NCBI RefSeq assembly: GCF_000967965.1
Contig: NZ_LACC01000016.1
Location: forward strand, 125,392-189,391
Source: Pseudomonas fluorescens
GTDB taxonomy: Bacteria > Pseudomonadota > Gammaproteobacteria > Pseudomonadales > Pseudomonadaceae
DNA: 64,000 nt
Direction of reading: 5' to 3'
In this document: positions 33,527 through 42,833 of the stretch, piece after piece
Layout of the letters: every line of letters starts with the position of its first letter
How positions within the stretch are numbered: the stretch's first letter is position 1
The notes under the pieces: generated by a model
What the model saw: only the letters and a program-made list of their open reading frames with translations
The model's database searches: none
What the model was told of the DNA's origin: nothing
Translations under genes and position numbers: made by a program

Positions 33527-34090
33527 GTGCGTTCCTCATATATGTTGCGCTCCTGCTGTTGGCGGCCTTCCTGGCGAGGCGGCCAACCTAGCATAGCGTT
33601 TCAATGGCAGCCAACAGCGCTACGGACGGTAAACGGCTGGTGCGTGGCAGGTTGTCGCATCGGCGCAGCAGACTGTCGCCCCATCAACAACCGAACAGCC
33701 GTTTGAACCTTGCCTGTCGATAAAAAGCGCGGTGGCTGCCGCAAAAAAAGGCGCGATGTTGCCAGCTTTGACAGGGTGTTGGAAGCGCTATCCGGCCAAA
33801 TGCACCGCTTGTGCACTTTTAATGTGCGCGGAGCCATTTTCAGGTGTGTTTCCGGTGCGCTGATTCACCCCACAAAGTGGGTGGCAGGGTAACGCTCTAG
33901 CGAAGTGCCATTAAATTCAATGGGTTGCGATGACTGTCCGGTCTAAGCGAGATCGCCGGGTTAGAGGGTTTTGAAATATTTTGGCGCAATTATTGCGTGC
34001 AGAATCCAGAACGCCCCGTTGGCTTCTTTTTACGAGAAGGATTGCCGAACGGGATGCACGCATTCGCTTCTCCTTACAAAGGTAGTTTTA
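33527..34090. other. 560-bp divergent intergenic region
   Basis: It must contain the promoters of the ABC operon (leftward) and gabP (rightward). A sigma-54-like TGGCAGGGTAACGC at 33882-33895 has the wrong spacing and is not accepted. I see no gene. Confidence 0.5.
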
Positions 34091-35482
34091 ATGAGCAGTA
34101 CCCAAAGCTCTAATGGCCTCGAACAGGGGCTCAAACCGCGCCACGTGACCATGCTGTCGATTGCCGGGGTTATCGGCGCCGGCTTGTTCGTTGGCTCGGG
34201 GCACGCCATCGCCGCTGCAGGTCCGGCTGTTCTGTTGGCTTACGCCGCCGCCGGCATGTTGGTGGTGCTGGTGATGCGCATGCTCGGCGAAATGGCCGTT
34301 GCCTCGCCGGACACCGGTTCGTTTTCGACTTACGCCGACCGCGCGATCGGTCACTGGGCCGGTTTCACCATCGGCTGGTTGTACTGGTGGTTCTGGGTGC
34401 TGGTGATTCCGCTGGAAGCCAACGCCGCCGCGACCATCCTGCATGCCTGGTTCCCTGGCGTGGACATCTGGGCCTTCGCTCTGGTCATCACGATGCTGCT
34501 GACCGTGACCAACCTCTTCAGCGTAAAGAACTACGGTGAGTTCGAGTTCTGGTTCGCCCTGATCAAGGTTGTGGCAATCATTGGTTTCATTGTGCTCGGC
34601 GTCCTGGCGATCTTCGGCTTCCTGCCGAACAGCCAGGTCAGCGGTGTTTCGCACCTGTTCGACACCCAAGGCTTCCTGCCAAACGGCATGGGCGCGGTGC
34701 TGGGTGCGATCCTGACCACCATGTTCTCCTTCATGGGTACCGAGATCGTGACCATCGCAGCCGCGGAATCGAAAGATCCGGGCAAGCAAATCTCCAAGGC
34801 CACCAACTCGGTGATCTGGCGGATCGGCTTGTTCTACCTCGTATCGATCTTCATCGTTGTGGCCCTGGTGCCATGGAACGACCCGATCCTGGCCAGCCTT
34901 GGTTCTTACCAGACTGTGCTTGAACGCATGGGCATCCCGAACGCCAAGATGATCGTCGACATTGTGGTACTGGTTGCTGTGACCAGCTGCCTGAACTCGG
35001 CGCTCTACACGTCCTCGCGCATGATGTTTTCCCTGGGCAAACGCGGCGATGCGCCGGCGATGTCTACGCGCACCAACAAAAGTGGCACGCCTTACTGGGC
35101 AGTGATGTTGTCCACTGGCGCAGCGTTCCTGGCAACATTCGCCAACTACGTGGCTCCGGCTGCCGTGTTCGAATTCCTGCTGGCCAGCTCCGGTGCCATC
35201 GCATTGCTGGTGTACCTGGTGATTGCGATTTCGCAACTGCGCATGCGTAAGCAGCGTATAGCGCGCGGCGAGAAAATCGCCTTCAGCATGTGGCTGTTCC
35301 CGGGCCTGACCTACGCGGTGATCGTCTTCATCGTCGCGGCCCTGACCATCATGCTGTTCCAGGATGCCCATCGCGTGGAAATTCTCGCGACCGGATTGCT
35401 CAGTGCTCTGGTGGTAGCGGCCGGCTTGCTGGTGGCTCGCCGTCGCAACCTGGAAAAGCGTGGCGCGGTAGTGCTGAACTGA
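34091..35482 (+). CDS. gabP: GABA permease GabP
   Basis: A 463-residue APC-superfamily transporter, starting MSSTQSSNGLEQGLKPRH with an AGG Shine-Dalgarno. It aligns from the start with E. coli GabP as I recall it: RHVTMLSIAGVIGAGLFVGS, SPDTGSFSTYADRAIG, WLYWWFWVLVIPLEANAAA, AAAESKDP, SCLNSALYTSSRM. Twelve membrane helices are expected. It imports 4-aminobutyrate and related omega-amino acids by proton symport. A bidirectional terminator follows. Confidence 0.9.
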   Translation: MSSTQSSNGLEQGLKPRHVTMLSIAGVIGAGLFVGSGHAIAAAGPAVLLAYAAAGMLVVLVMRMLGEMAVASPDTGSFSTYADRAIGHWAGFTIGWLYWWFWVLVIPLEANAAATILHAWFPGVDIWAFALVITMLLTVTNLFSVKNYGEFEFWFALIKVVAIIGFIVLGVLAIFGFLPNSQVSGVSHLFDTQGFLPNGMGAVLGAILTTMFSFMGTEIVTIAAAESKDPGKQISKATNSVIWRIGLFYLVSIFIVVALVPWNDPILASLGSYQTVLERMGIPNAKMIVDIVVLVAVTSCLNSALYTSSRMMFSLGKRGDAPAMSTRTNKSGTPYWAVMLSTGAAFLATFANYVAPAAVFEFLLASSGAIALLVYLVIAISQLRMRKQRIARGEKIAFSMWLFPGLTYAVIVFIVAALTIMLFQDAHRVEILATGLLSALVVAAGLLVARRRNLEKRGAVVLN

Positions 35483-35500
35483 TCCATATCGCGTAACGCA

Positions 35501-35538
35501 AAACGGCCGCTGTCAGAGATGACAAGCGGCCGTTTTTG
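35501..35538. terminator. Bidirectional terminator between gabP and a convergent gene
   Basis: AAACGGCCGCT pairs with AGCGGCCGTTT, extended by GTCA/TGAC; A tract before and T tract after. Confidence 0.88.
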
Positions 35539-35553
35539 TTTGAGTCGTAACCT

Positions 35554-36006
35554 TTACTCGGCTTTTTCTTCCGGCGCTTCCAGCGACTCGCGGTAGACAT
35601 CCAGTGCAGCGCTGAAATCGGCGATGAACTGCGGCTCGCTCAGCCAGGCCTGGGCGCTCTCGCGATCCATGCCGTCGGCCCACATGCGGTAGTCGATCAG
35701 CATGTCGGCGGCCAGGTGGGTGGCGGCCATGCCTTCGTCGTCGGCGTTTTCCATGTCCAGCAGTTCTGGATGGTCGATGATGATAAAGGCCAGGTTCGTC
35801 AGCAGAATCGAGAGCATTTCGTTGCGGCTGACGGCTTCCGCGTCGCGCATTTTGCTGAACATCGCCAGGGTGTATTCCGGGATCGGTTCGGCGAGGTGGC
35901 CAAGGTCATCGTCCAGTGCGGCGGGTTTGCGGCCGTGGATATTGATCTGCTTGGCTTTGGCTTTTGCGCGCTTGGCGCGTTTCTGTTGCTTGTTCAGGGA
36001 GGCCAT
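35554..36006 (-). CDS. Lysine-rich-N-terminus hypothetical protein, paralogue 1
   Basis: A 150-residue protein with a strongly basic N-terminal stretch (KQQKRAKRAKAKAKQ, residues 6-20) and an acidic helical body (LAEPIPEYTLAMFSKMRDAE). It shares layout and the ending residues of motifs such as LIDYRMWADG/LIEYRQWATE with the upstream gene 36013-36429, so the pair looks duplicated. A nucleic-acid or ribosome-associated role is only a guess from the basic tail. Confidence 0.75.
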   Translation of the reverse strand: MASLNKQQKRAKRAKAKAKQINIHGRKPAALDDDLGHLAEPIPEYTLAMFSKMRDAEAVSRNEMLSILLTNLAFIIIDHPELLDMENADDEGMAATHLAADMLIDYRMWADGMDRESAQAWLSEPQFIADFSAALDVYRESLEAPEEKAE

Positions 36007-36012
36007 GGGAAC

Positions 36013-36429
36013 TCAGTTCGGTTTCTGTTGGGTTTGCGCGGCAATGGCGTCGGACGCCGCCACGTAGTCGGCCTGGAAGGCCGGTGATTCGATCCACGCC
36101 AAGGCGCCGGCCTCGTCGGTTTCGGTCGCCCATTGGCGATACTCGATCAGCGCGGCAAGGATGAAGTCCATCGCGCCTTCCTCGCCTTCCTGTTCGTACA
36201 CCAGTTCCAGCAGCGGGTCTTCGAGGAAGGCCGTGCACAGGGCTTGCTGGCTGATCTTTTCGGCGTCGATCATTTTCTTGAACAGTTCGGTCAGGTCCAC
36301 CGACTCGAAGTCGATGCGATCGTCGTTCGGGTCCAGTTCCACCGGCGCGGCAGCCCGCTGGGTGCGGTTCTGCTTGGCCTTGGCCTTGGCGCGGGAGGCG
36401 CGTTTGTGCTGCTTGTTGGCGGAGGCCAT
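36013..36429 (-). CDS. Lysine-rich-N-terminus hypothetical protein, paralogue 2
   Basis: A 138-residue protein, 6 bp upstream of paralogue 1 and likely co-transcribed. It has the same basic start (MASANKQHKRASRAKAKAKQ), a central LFKKMIDAEKISQQAL helix, the LIEYRQWATE motif and an acidic C terminus. The body has diverged from paralogue 1 outside the shared motifs. I do not recognise the family. Confidence 0.75.
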   Translation of the reverse strand: MASANKQHKRASRAKAKAKQNRTQRAAAPVELDPNDDRIDFESVDLTELFKKMIDAEKISQQALCTAFLEDPLLELVYEQEGEEGAMDFILAALIEYRQWATETDEAGALAWIESPAFQADYVAASDAIAAQTQQKPN

Positions 36430-36465
36430 GGGTGTCGTTCCGTATTCGTTGAGAGGGCAAAGGGC

Positions 36466-37440
36466 CTAGCTGCGTGGCACTCGCCGCCCGGGGGTATCGG
36501 GGGCCAGTTCGCCGTTTTGCAGCCAGGCCAATGCAATGGGCCATAGTGTGGCTTGGTATGCGCTGCGAAAAAAGGCGAAATGTCCGACTTCTTCTTCGCC
36601 GATGTCTTCGGGATGGATACGCAGGTGGGAGTTTGTGCTGCCGGTGAAGTAGCCGAGCAAGCGTTCGATGGCCGGGACAGTGCCGTAGGGGTCATCGCTG
36701 ATGCTGATGGCCAGGGTTTGCGCGGTGACGCTGGCAAAGGGCAACTGCCCGGTGGTTTTGTTGATTGTGCGGCCGCTGGAGCGTTTCTCGTAGCGGGCAG
36801 TGGAGAGGCTCCAGTCACGGACCACGCCGGCGGGTGTGTCTTCCAGCCAGCCAAGGCGTTTGCCCGGAAAGTAGCCGTAGATCATCGTCACCAGCGGCAT
36901 CAGCACATGCCACTTGCCGAACATGCGCCAGCGATGGGCCGGCGCATAGTCGCGCCAGTAGGCGAATTGCGCACCGACCGTCACCAGACGCCGGATCAGG
37001 TGCCCGGACGCCCCCAGGCCCGCTGCACAGCCGCCAAAGCTGTGGCCGACCACATCGACAGGCTGGCCAGGAAACTCGCGCTGTGCGCGCTTGAGCATCG
37101 CCTCGAAATCCAGCGTACCCCAATCGGTCCACGAGGCTTGAAGCCCCTTGAGCGATGCCGGACGCGACTCGCCGATGCCGCGGTAGTCATAGGTGATGAC
37201 ATCGAAGCCGTGGGCGAACAGGTAGTCGGCAAAACGTGAGTAATGCCGGCAACGGACCGACGTGGCGGCATTGATGATCACCACCGGACGAGCTGCGTCC
37301 TGAGAGGCGTGTCGCCAGGTGAAGCCACCGAGGATGAAACCGTCCGGGGCGGTTTCCTTGAACGGATTGCCGGGGGTGGTATCCGGCAGCGGCAACTCGA
37401 TGCGAGTGGGGGCCAGTGGAGGCGTGTCCTGCAAACTCAT
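36466..37440 (-). CDS. Alpha/beta-hydrolase-fold protein
   Basis: A 324-residue protein beginning MSLQDTPPLAPTRIELPL, with AGGA upstream. The nucleophile elbow is VDVVGHSFGGCAAG (catalytic serine), an HG-type motif ATSVRCRHYSRFADYL is upstream, and a late histidine is present in EVGHFAFFR. This is an uncharacterised hydrolase related to YheT/serine-hydrolase families. It is transcribed toward paralogue 2 at 36 bp distance. Confidence 0.78.
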   Translation of the reverse strand: MSLQDTPPLAPTRIELPLPDTTPGNPFKETAPDGFILGGFTWRHASQDAARPVVIINAATSVRCRHYSRFADYLFAHGFDVITYDYRGIGESRPASLKGLQASWTDWGTLDFEAMLKRAQREFPGQPVDVVGHSFGGCAAGLGASGHLIRRLVTVGAQFAYWRDYAPAHRWRMFGKWHVLMPLVTMIYGYFPGKRLGWLEDTPAGVVRDWSLSTARYEKRSSGRTINKTTGQLPFASVTAQTLAISISDDPYGTVPAIERLLGYFTGSTNSHLRIHPEDIGEEEVGHFAFFRSAYQATLWPIALAWLQNGELAPDTPGRRVPRS

Positions 37441-37508
37441 CGGTGTCAGTCCTTTGTGGGTAGCTGCCAACGATAGTCCTGATGCCGTTGATGAACAATC
37501 CGTTCGCC

Positions 37509-38258
37509 TCAGCGCGGTTGTTGATTAGTCAATCGCTCTTCAAGTGCTGCTCGCTCCCGATCCAGTGCGTCACGCAGTTCCTCTTCACTCGGCAGGACAA
37601 GCTTGTACTTGCTGGCGAGCAATTGTTCGATCAGCGCTTGTTCGATCTCGCTTTCCTGAAGCTTGCCGGCATTGGGTAAGCCAAGAAACTCCAGTACCAC
37701 CGGATCACGGATGAAATCCCGAGGGCTGGCCTTCATGTTTTGAATGTGGGTGGCGGCCTCCTGCTTGACGCTGCCGCGATCGCGGCTCGCCAGCAGGCGT
37801 TCGTAGTACAACGTATTGATCTGGCGCTCCAGCGCTCGGCTTGACCAGTTTTGGGTGGCTGATTCGTTCATGTACCAGAGACGAGCGCTGTCGTTGTCGA
37901 CTCGAAGCAAGCGGCGGTAGTGGGTCCAGCTCAATTCGTGACGCAGTGCGTCACGAATTGGAAAGGCTTGATAGAACAGACGCATATACCGCAGGTTGGA
38001 AGCGTCAAATCCCTTTCCGAACTCCGCAGTTAGCACTTTGGCCAAGGTCGACAGTAACTCTTTGCCATACCTGGCCCGTCGCGCGCCGTTCTGTTCGAAC
38101 TCAACGATGTGCCGGCCAATCTGCCAACAGGTCTGCACTTGAACGGTATCGACCGCCCGAAGCACCTTCTGACGTGCCTGATGGATCAATTTTCCAAGGT
38201 TGCCAAGCAGTGATGCCAGATGTGGGTCGTGAGTGTCGTGGGGTGTGAGGGTCGTCAT
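37509..38258 (-). CDS. DUF1016-family protein apparently missing its nuclease core
   Basis: A 249-residue protein starting MTTLTPHDTHDPHLASLL. The N-terminal DUF1016 region is complete (KVLRAVDTVQVQTCWQIGRH, GKGFDASNLRYMRLFYQAFP, LSWTHYRRLLRVDN, RDPVVLEFLGL). After ESEIEQALIEQL it jumps directly to the typical C-terminal tail LASKYKLVLPSEEELRDAL. The PD-(D/E)XK nuclease segment that usually lies between (roughly 100 residues) is absent, suggesting an in-frame internal deletion. If so it may still bind but not cut. Confidence 0.75.
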   Translation of the reverse strand: MTTLTPHDTHDPHLASLLGNLGKLIHQARQKVLRAVDTVQVQTCWQIGRHIVEFEQNGARRARYGKELLSTLAKVLTAEFGKGFDASNLRYMRLFYQAFPIRDALRHELSWTHYRRLLRVDNDSARLWYMNESATQNWSSRALERQINTLYYERLLASRDRGSVKQEAATHIQNMKASPRDFIRDPVVLEFLGLPNAGKLQESEIEQALIEQLLASKYKLVLPSEEELRDALDRERAALEERLTNQQPR

Positions 38259-38511
38259 GAGGTCTTCCGCAGCAGGTTGAACAGCGAAAGAGAATGACAA
38301 GTGAGCACCCTTCAAAGATGCCGGGTGTTACTGAGAAACAGGCAGGAAATACCGGGTTCTCAGGCAGGACGGGTCTAAATCCTGGCGAGGGATGAGGAAC
38401 AAATGGCGTAGTACGTTTCGTACTCAGGTCAAATCAATCTAAACCCCTCCCTCCGAATGGAAATCCAAAGGATGTAACGATTGGGTTCTGCAGAACCCGG
38501 GAGTCGTCATC

Positions 38512-38961
38512 ATGAAATACCTCCATACACTCCTGTTGCCCCTCACCGCTGTAGGCGTGCTGATGTTTCCTGCGATGTCACCTGCCGCCAGCCTCGAGCC
38601 CATCGACAGCCAGGGGGTGCAGGCGCAAAGCCAGGAACAAAACGGCATCACCTACCTGTCGGGCGGTATTGGCGAGGATGAGTCCAAGGCCATCCAGCAG
38701 ACCACCGGCTATAACTTGCACATGACGTTCTCTGTCGGGACGGGAAATGAATACGCTCCAGACGTGAATGTGGTTATTCAGAAGGCCCCGGGACAGACCG
38801 TGCTAACGCTCAATGACGCTGGTCCGCTGGTCTACGTGAAGCTGCCAGCCGGGAAATACACCGTCATTGCGACGCATCACGGAGAAACACGGCATGACGT
38901 TGCCGATGTTGGCAGTGGTGCAGCCCGTAACCTGGTTTTCCACTGGAATGATGCGAGTTAG
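38512..38961 (+). CDS. Exported protein with carboxypeptidase-regulatory-like domain
   Basis: A 149-residue secreted protein. The signal peptide (MKYLHTLLLPLTAVGVLMF to about AAS) precedes a beta-sandwich domain with GYNLHMTFS, VVIQKAPGQTVLTLNDAGPL and the KLPAGKYTVIATHHGETR strand typical of transthyretin-like regulatory domains. A GGGAG Shine-Dalgarno precedes the ATG. The function is unknown. It ends with a terminator at 38995. Confidence 0.75.
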   Translation: MKYLHTLLLPLTAVGVLMFPAMSPAASLEPIDSQGVQAQSQEQNGITYLSGGIGEDESKAIQQTTGYNLHMTFSVGTGNEYAPDVNVVIQKAPGQTVLTLNDAGPLVYVKLPAGKYTVIATHHGETRHDVADVGSGAARNLVFHWNDAS

Positions 38962-38994
38962 CGAGAGGCTGCAAATCAAGGGGCGCAACCAGAT

Positions 38995-39020
38995 CCTGAA
39001 TCTTGTGATTCAGGGTTTCT
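38995..39020 (+). terminator. Hairpin resembling the tRNA-Phe terminator
   Basis: CCTGAATC (38995-39002), loop TTGT, GATTCAGG (39007-39014), then TTTCTT. The same CCTGAATC-TTGY-GATTCAGG core occurs at 41284-41307 after tRNA-Phe. Confidence 0.75.
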
Positions 39021-39084
39021 TGTATGTGGTCTCATGAACGGCGTACAAACCCGTCTGGGGCGCCGATCATTATCGACGTGATGA

Positions 39085-39876
39085 TCATAACGACGCCAAT
39101 GTCTGGATGAGTGCAACGCGTAAAGGGTTGGTTTCTACGCTCAGCAGCTTGATGGCCAAGGCGCAGCAGACCACGATCAACATAGGTTTGATCAACCGTG
39201 GTCCGACCCGGACAGCGGCCCGTGCACCCAATTGAGCGCCGACGAAGGCCGCCAAAGCCATGGCAATGGCTATCGGCCAGATAATCACACCTTTGGTGAT
39301 AAAGACCGACAGGGAACCGAGATTGCATGAGGCGTTGGCAAGTTTGGTAAAGCTCATGGCCCGCATCATGCCCAAGCCGCAGAGCAGTACGAATCCGACG
39401 ATAAAGAAAGAGCCCACACCGGGGCCAAATATACCGTCGTAAAAGCCCAGAATCGGCGCCACGCTAAACGAAAAAAGCAGAATGCCGATTCTCTTGCGTC
39501 GATCTTCATTGGCCAGCTTTGGAGAGAGCGCAAAATAGATGGCCACCAGAATCAGCATGATAGGTACGCAAACTTCCAGGTAGCGCTTATCAATAGAGCT
39601 GACCAGCAAGGCACCACTGGCGCCGCCAATAAACCCGCAGATAACCAGGAAACGCCCTTCGCGCCACTCGATCATTCCTTTGCGAGCAAAGGTTACAGTT
39701 GCCGAAACAGTTGCCGAAGCGGCCTGGAACTTGTTCGTGGCAATCGCACTGATAGGGTCCACCCCAGCCAGAAAAAGTGCAGGCAAGGTTATCAGTCCGC
39801 CCCCACCCGCAATTGCATCAAAAAAACCGGCGCAGAACGCCACGAGCGCCAATAGGCCAATTACATCCCAAGACAT
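39085..39876 (-). CDS. TauE/SafE-family (TSUP) anion exporter
   Basis: A 263-residue integral membrane protein with about eight helices and the family repeats AGFFDAIAGGGGLITLPAL (residue 15-33) and GFYDGIFGPGVGSFFIVGF (about 144-162). TSUP proteins move sulfite, sulfoacetate or other sulfur- or carbon-containing anions. The neighbour encodes an Fe(II)/2-oxoglutarate dioxygenase, so the two may act on one sulfonate or amino-acid substrate; this is inference from their 41-bp spacing and shared strand. Confidence 0.82.
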   Translation of the reverse strand: MSWDVIGLLALVAFCAGFFDAIAGGGGLITLPALFLAGVDPISAIATNKFQAASATVSATVTFARKGMIEWREGRFLVICGFIGGASGALLVSSIDKRYLEVCVPIMLILVAIYFALSPKLANEDRRKRIGILLFSFSVAPILGFYDGIFGPGVGSFFIVGFVLLCGLGMMRAMSFTKLANASCNLGSLSVFITKGVIIWPIAIAMALAAFVGAQLGARAAVRVGPRLIKPMLIVVCCALAIKLLSVETNPLRVALIQTLASL

Positions 39877-39917
39877 TCCGATCCCTCTTTTACAGTTACT
39901 GGCAAGTCATCCAAAAG

Positions 39918-40997
39918 TCAGCCCAGCAGCCTCAGCGGGTCTTCTGAAATAACGATAGGAGACGAAAATTTCGACAGGCCAAAAATGCGAACTAGCACCC
40001 GTCTGTTGTCTTGAATGATGTCCCGGCCGTGCAGCGCCCGAACGTTATTGATGAGCAAGGCGGACTCTTGCGTCAGTGTGTATTCGATTGGAGTTGCTTC
40101 GCGCACACCCTGGCAAAGGGCGGCATAGGCCGTTTTGACGAAACGTGAGGCATTGCCGTTAACCGAAAATCGGTATGAGTTGAAACGGGCGGCGAACCCG
40201 ACGTTGTCATCGAACTCCAGGATTGAAACATTGTGACCATCCTCTCCCTTGCCTCTGACGAAGGAGTCACTGCGGGTGAACTGAAAACTCCCCGTAGTCA
40301 GCGCGAGGCAGTTGGTTACGCCGATTTTTTCGAGTATGGGAGTCAGTGGAATGACTCGTGTTGGCTCCAGGCTCGGGTTCCACAAGGCTGAGAGTATCAG
40401 CGACGACGGCGAGGGTGAGTGCCCGTCTTTCGCGTTTATGGCGCACCAGTAAGGAGCCTCGGTGTGTGGACCTAGCGCCAGGCCGGAGTGGGAACTCAGT
40501 TCTTTGATATCCGGCTCGGCAGGGATTCTGATCAGTCCGCCGCCCTCGAAGTTGGCCACCAGTCGAACCAGTTTTCCTTCATTGTCCATGTCGTAGGCAA
40601 AGGCCCTGTTATCTACCAGTTTCAACAAAATCTGATTACGGGCGGCCAGGCAAAGGACGTCGTATCGGTTTTCCAGGAAAGTCTGGTCTGGTAGTTCATC
40701 TGGAGGGCTGGCGTCTGAGATTTTTTGCAACCCATCAAAGATCAATACGGAAACAAGCCCATTGGAATAGGCACTCAACAGTTCGCATTGGTCTTTCGAG
40801 AACGAGAACTTCAATTCAATAGCTGCACAAGCGGCTTTGGACTTGGCTCCCGGTGCCTGCGGTCCACCGATGGCGGCCAGTTCTTCGGCGAATGTGTGAA
40901 GCAACGTTGACTGCGGAATATCAAAGCTGAAAGTTCTGATTTCTTGTTCGGTAAAAGGCTCAGCGGTTTCGACGTCTGGTTGAACGGCGTCAGTCAT
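39918..40997 (-). CDS. TauD/TfdA-like Fe(II)/2-oxoglutarate dioxygenase
   Basis: A 359-residue protein. The iron ligands are in GPHTEAPYW (His-x-Glu) and NNVRALHGRDII (distal His), and the 2-oxoglutarate-binding Arg follows in NRRVLVRIFG. The long N-terminal extension recalls clavaminate-synthase-like hydroxylases of amino acids. It is upstream of the TauE-like exporter on the same strand, so they likely form a two-gene operon. Substrate unknown. Confidence 0.8.
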   Translation of the reverse strand: MTDAVQPDVETAEPFTEQEIRTFSFDIPQSTLLHTFAEELAAIGGPQAPGAKSKAACAAIELKFSFSKDQCELLSAYSNGLVSVLIFDGLQKISDASPPDELPDQTFLENRYDVLCLAARNQILLKLVDNRAFAYDMDNEGKLVRLVANFEGGGLIRIPAEPDIKELSSHSGLALGPHTEAPYWCAINAKDGHSPSPSSLILSALWNPSLEPTRVIPLTPILEKIGVTNCLALTTGSFQFTRSDSFVRGKGEDGHNVSILEFDDNVGFAARFNSYRFSVNGNASRFVKTAYAALCQGVREATPIEYTLTQESALLINNVRALHGRDIIQDNRRVLVRIFGLSKFSSPIVISEDPLRLLG

Positions 40998-41280
40998 TTT
41001 CTACATCCCTGCTGTGTATCTGCTGCCGGTTATGCGGCAGCTCCTCCTTTGATTCTGCACAAACTGTTAATCGGCGTATGTCATCCATTTCCGTTAAAGC
41101 AGACGGAGCGTTCTGACAGGCCGGGGGGCAACCAGGAATTACCGATATCCGATGCCTGAAGGCTTTTCGGGAGTCAGCCTCGGCAACCGTTACGGGCGCT
41201 TGCTGGCGTGGTGACAGGAGGTGGGGAATTGTCGCTTCGATGGTGGCTGGACCGATGCCTCATCAAATCGCAGGCATAAA

Positions 41281-41310
41281 AAAACCCTGAATCTTGCGAT
41301 TCAGGGTTTT
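41281..41310 (-). terminator. Intrinsic terminator of tRNA-Phe
   Basis: AAAACCCTGAATC, loop TTGC, GATTCAGGGTTTT; on the minus strand a run of T residues follows. Confidence 0.9.
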
Positions 41311-41317
41311 CGGTATT

Positions 41318-41393
41318 TGGTGCCCAGAGACGGAATCGAACCGCCGACACGGGGATTTTCAATCCCCTGCTCTACCGACTGAGCTATCTGGGC
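41318..41393 (-). tRNA. tRNA-Phe (anticodon GAA)
   Basis: The minus strand reads GCCCAGATAGCTCAGTCGGT, the anticodon loop TTGAAAA with GAA, T arm GGTTCGATTCC, and encoded GGGCACCA end. Acceptor ends GCCCAGA/TCTGGGC pair. Confidence 0.97.
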
Positions 41394-41496
41394 AACGGGG
41401 CGCATTAAACGGGTTTTTCAGGGGGTCGTCAAGCAAGTTTTCAAAAAAATTTTAATTATTACCGTCGCTTACGTTCCGACCCCCGAGAAATCGGGG

Positions 41497-41769
41497 TTAC
41501 TCCGACGGCGGCACGTAGCCTTCGGCCTTGGCGTAATCCTCGCCGGAGAAGTACTTGTCCATCTCGCCCTGAAGATATTTGCGGTCTTCGGCGTTCATCA
41601 TGTTCAGGCGTTTTTCGTTGATCAGCAGGGTCTGGTGCTTTTGCCAGTCGGCCCAGGCCTTTTGCGAGACGTGGTCAAAAATGTCCTGGCCCTTGGCGCC
41701 CGGGAAGGGAGCGCGCTCCAGACCTGGCAATTCTTCTTTGTACTTGCGGCACATGATGGTGCGGGTCAT
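41497..41769 (-). CDS. yggX: Fe(II)-trafficking protein YggX
   Basis: A 90-residue protein starting [18 protein letters not shown], with the conserved N-terminal cysteine and [20 protein letters not shown]. YggX protects labile iron and Fe-S clusters during oxidative stress. It overlaps mutY by 4 bp, as in other proteobacteria, fitting because MutY carries a 4Fe-4S cluster. Confidence 0.96.
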   Translation of the reverse strand: MTRTIMCRKYKEELPGLERAPFPGAKGQDIFDHVSQKAWADWQKHQTLLINEKRLNMMNAEDRKYLQGEMDKYFSGEDYAKAEGYVPPSE

Positions 41770-42833
41770 GACGACTCTCCTGCGTTCAATACGGCGGCCG
41801 CGCGTTCGAGCAAGGTTTTGACCGGGGCGGCAAGGCCCAGGCGCGGCGGGGTGGCGAGGTTATACCAGAGCCAGTCAGCCTCGGCCACGTGATGGCCGGA
41901 CTCCTGGACCTGAACCAGCCAGGGTTCGATGGATAACTGAAAATGGCTGAAGGTGTGCACCAGGCTCGGCAATGCCTGTTGGGTGCCCAGTTCCAGCGAG
42001 TGCTGCGATGCCAGGTGCGGCAGGTCGTCGAGGTCGTCGAGTTCCGGCAAGCTCCACAAGCCGCCCCACAGGCCCGTGGACGGGCGACGGTAAAGCAGGA
42101 TCGCGCCCTCGCCGTTGGCCAGCATCGGCATCAGCGTGCGTTTCTGTGGGATGGCTTTACGCGGCTTGGGGATCGGGTAGCGGGTTTCCAGGCCGAGCAT
42201 GTGCGCCTCACAGCCCTTTTCCAGCGGGCACAGCAGGCAGCTCGGTTTGCTGCGGGTGCAGAGCGTGGCGCCCAGGTCCATCATCGCCTGGGTGTAGGCG
42301 TTGACCCTATCGTGAGGCGTAAAGCGCTCAGCGTTGGTCCAGAGCTGTTTGGCGACCTTCGGCTCGCCGGGGTAGCCCTCTTGCGCGGTAAATCGCGCCA
42401 GCACCCGTTTGACGTTGCCGTCGAGGATCGGCGCGCGCAGGCCCATGCTGATGCTGGCAATGGCGCCAGCGGTGGACAGGCCGATCCCCGGCAGATCAGT
42501 GAGTTTTTCCACGTCCCGGGGAAACTCGCCGCCATACTGCTCGACGACGATCTTCGCGGTCTTTTGCAAATTGCGTGCGCGGGTGTAGTAACCCAGGCCC
42601 GTCCACAGGTGCAGCACTTCGTCCTCCGGTGCCGCCGCCAAGGCTTCGACCGTTGGCAACGAGGCCATGAAGCGGTCGAAGTAGTTCAGCACGGTGCTGA
42701 CCTGGGTCTGCTGCAACATGATTTCCGAGACCCACACCCGATACGGGTTGATGTCCTGCTGCCAGGGCAAATCGTGACGGCCGTGGCGGTCGAACCATTC
42801 CAGCACCGCCGTTGAAAACTGCTCGGCTCTCAT
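41766..42833 (-). CDS. mutY: Adenine DNA glycosylase MutY
   Basis: A 355-residue glycosylase starting [18 protein letters not shown]; an upstream ATG overlaps asmA needlessly. It has LPWQ, the catalytic region [11 protein letters not shown], helix-hairpin-helix [12 protein letters not shown], catalytic Asp in [10 protein letters not shown], the cluster cysteines [17 protein letters not shown], and a C-terminal Nudix-like 8-oxoG reader ([12 protein letters not shown]). MutY removes adenine opposite 8-oxoguanine. It is coupled to asmA upstream (4 bp overlap) and yggX downstream. Confidence 0.97.
   Translation of the reverse strand: MRAEQFSTAVLEWFDRHGRHDLPWQQDINPYRVWVSEIMLQQTQVSTVLNYFDRFMASLPTVEALAAAPEDEVLHLWTGLGYYTRARNLQKTAKIVVEQYGGEFPRDVEKLTDLPGIGLSTAGAIASISMGLRAPILDGNVKRVLARFTAQEGYPGEPKVAKQLWTNAERFTPHDRVNAYTQAMMDLGATLCTRSKPSCLLCPLEKGCEAHMLGLETRYPIPKPRKAIPQKRTLMPMLANGEGAILLYRRPSTGLWGGLWSLPELDDLDDLPHLASQHSLELGTQQALPSLVHTFSHFQLSIEPWLVQVQESGHHVAEADWLWYNLATPPRLGLAAPVKTLLERAAAVLNAGESS

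Noticed and set aside
33710..33892. 60-codon gene in the divergent spacer before gabP
   Set aside because: Lacks a ribosome site and has no recognisable product.
33882..33895. Sigma-54-like promoter TGGCAGGGTAACGC before gabP
   Set aside because: The distance between GG and GC is one base too short.
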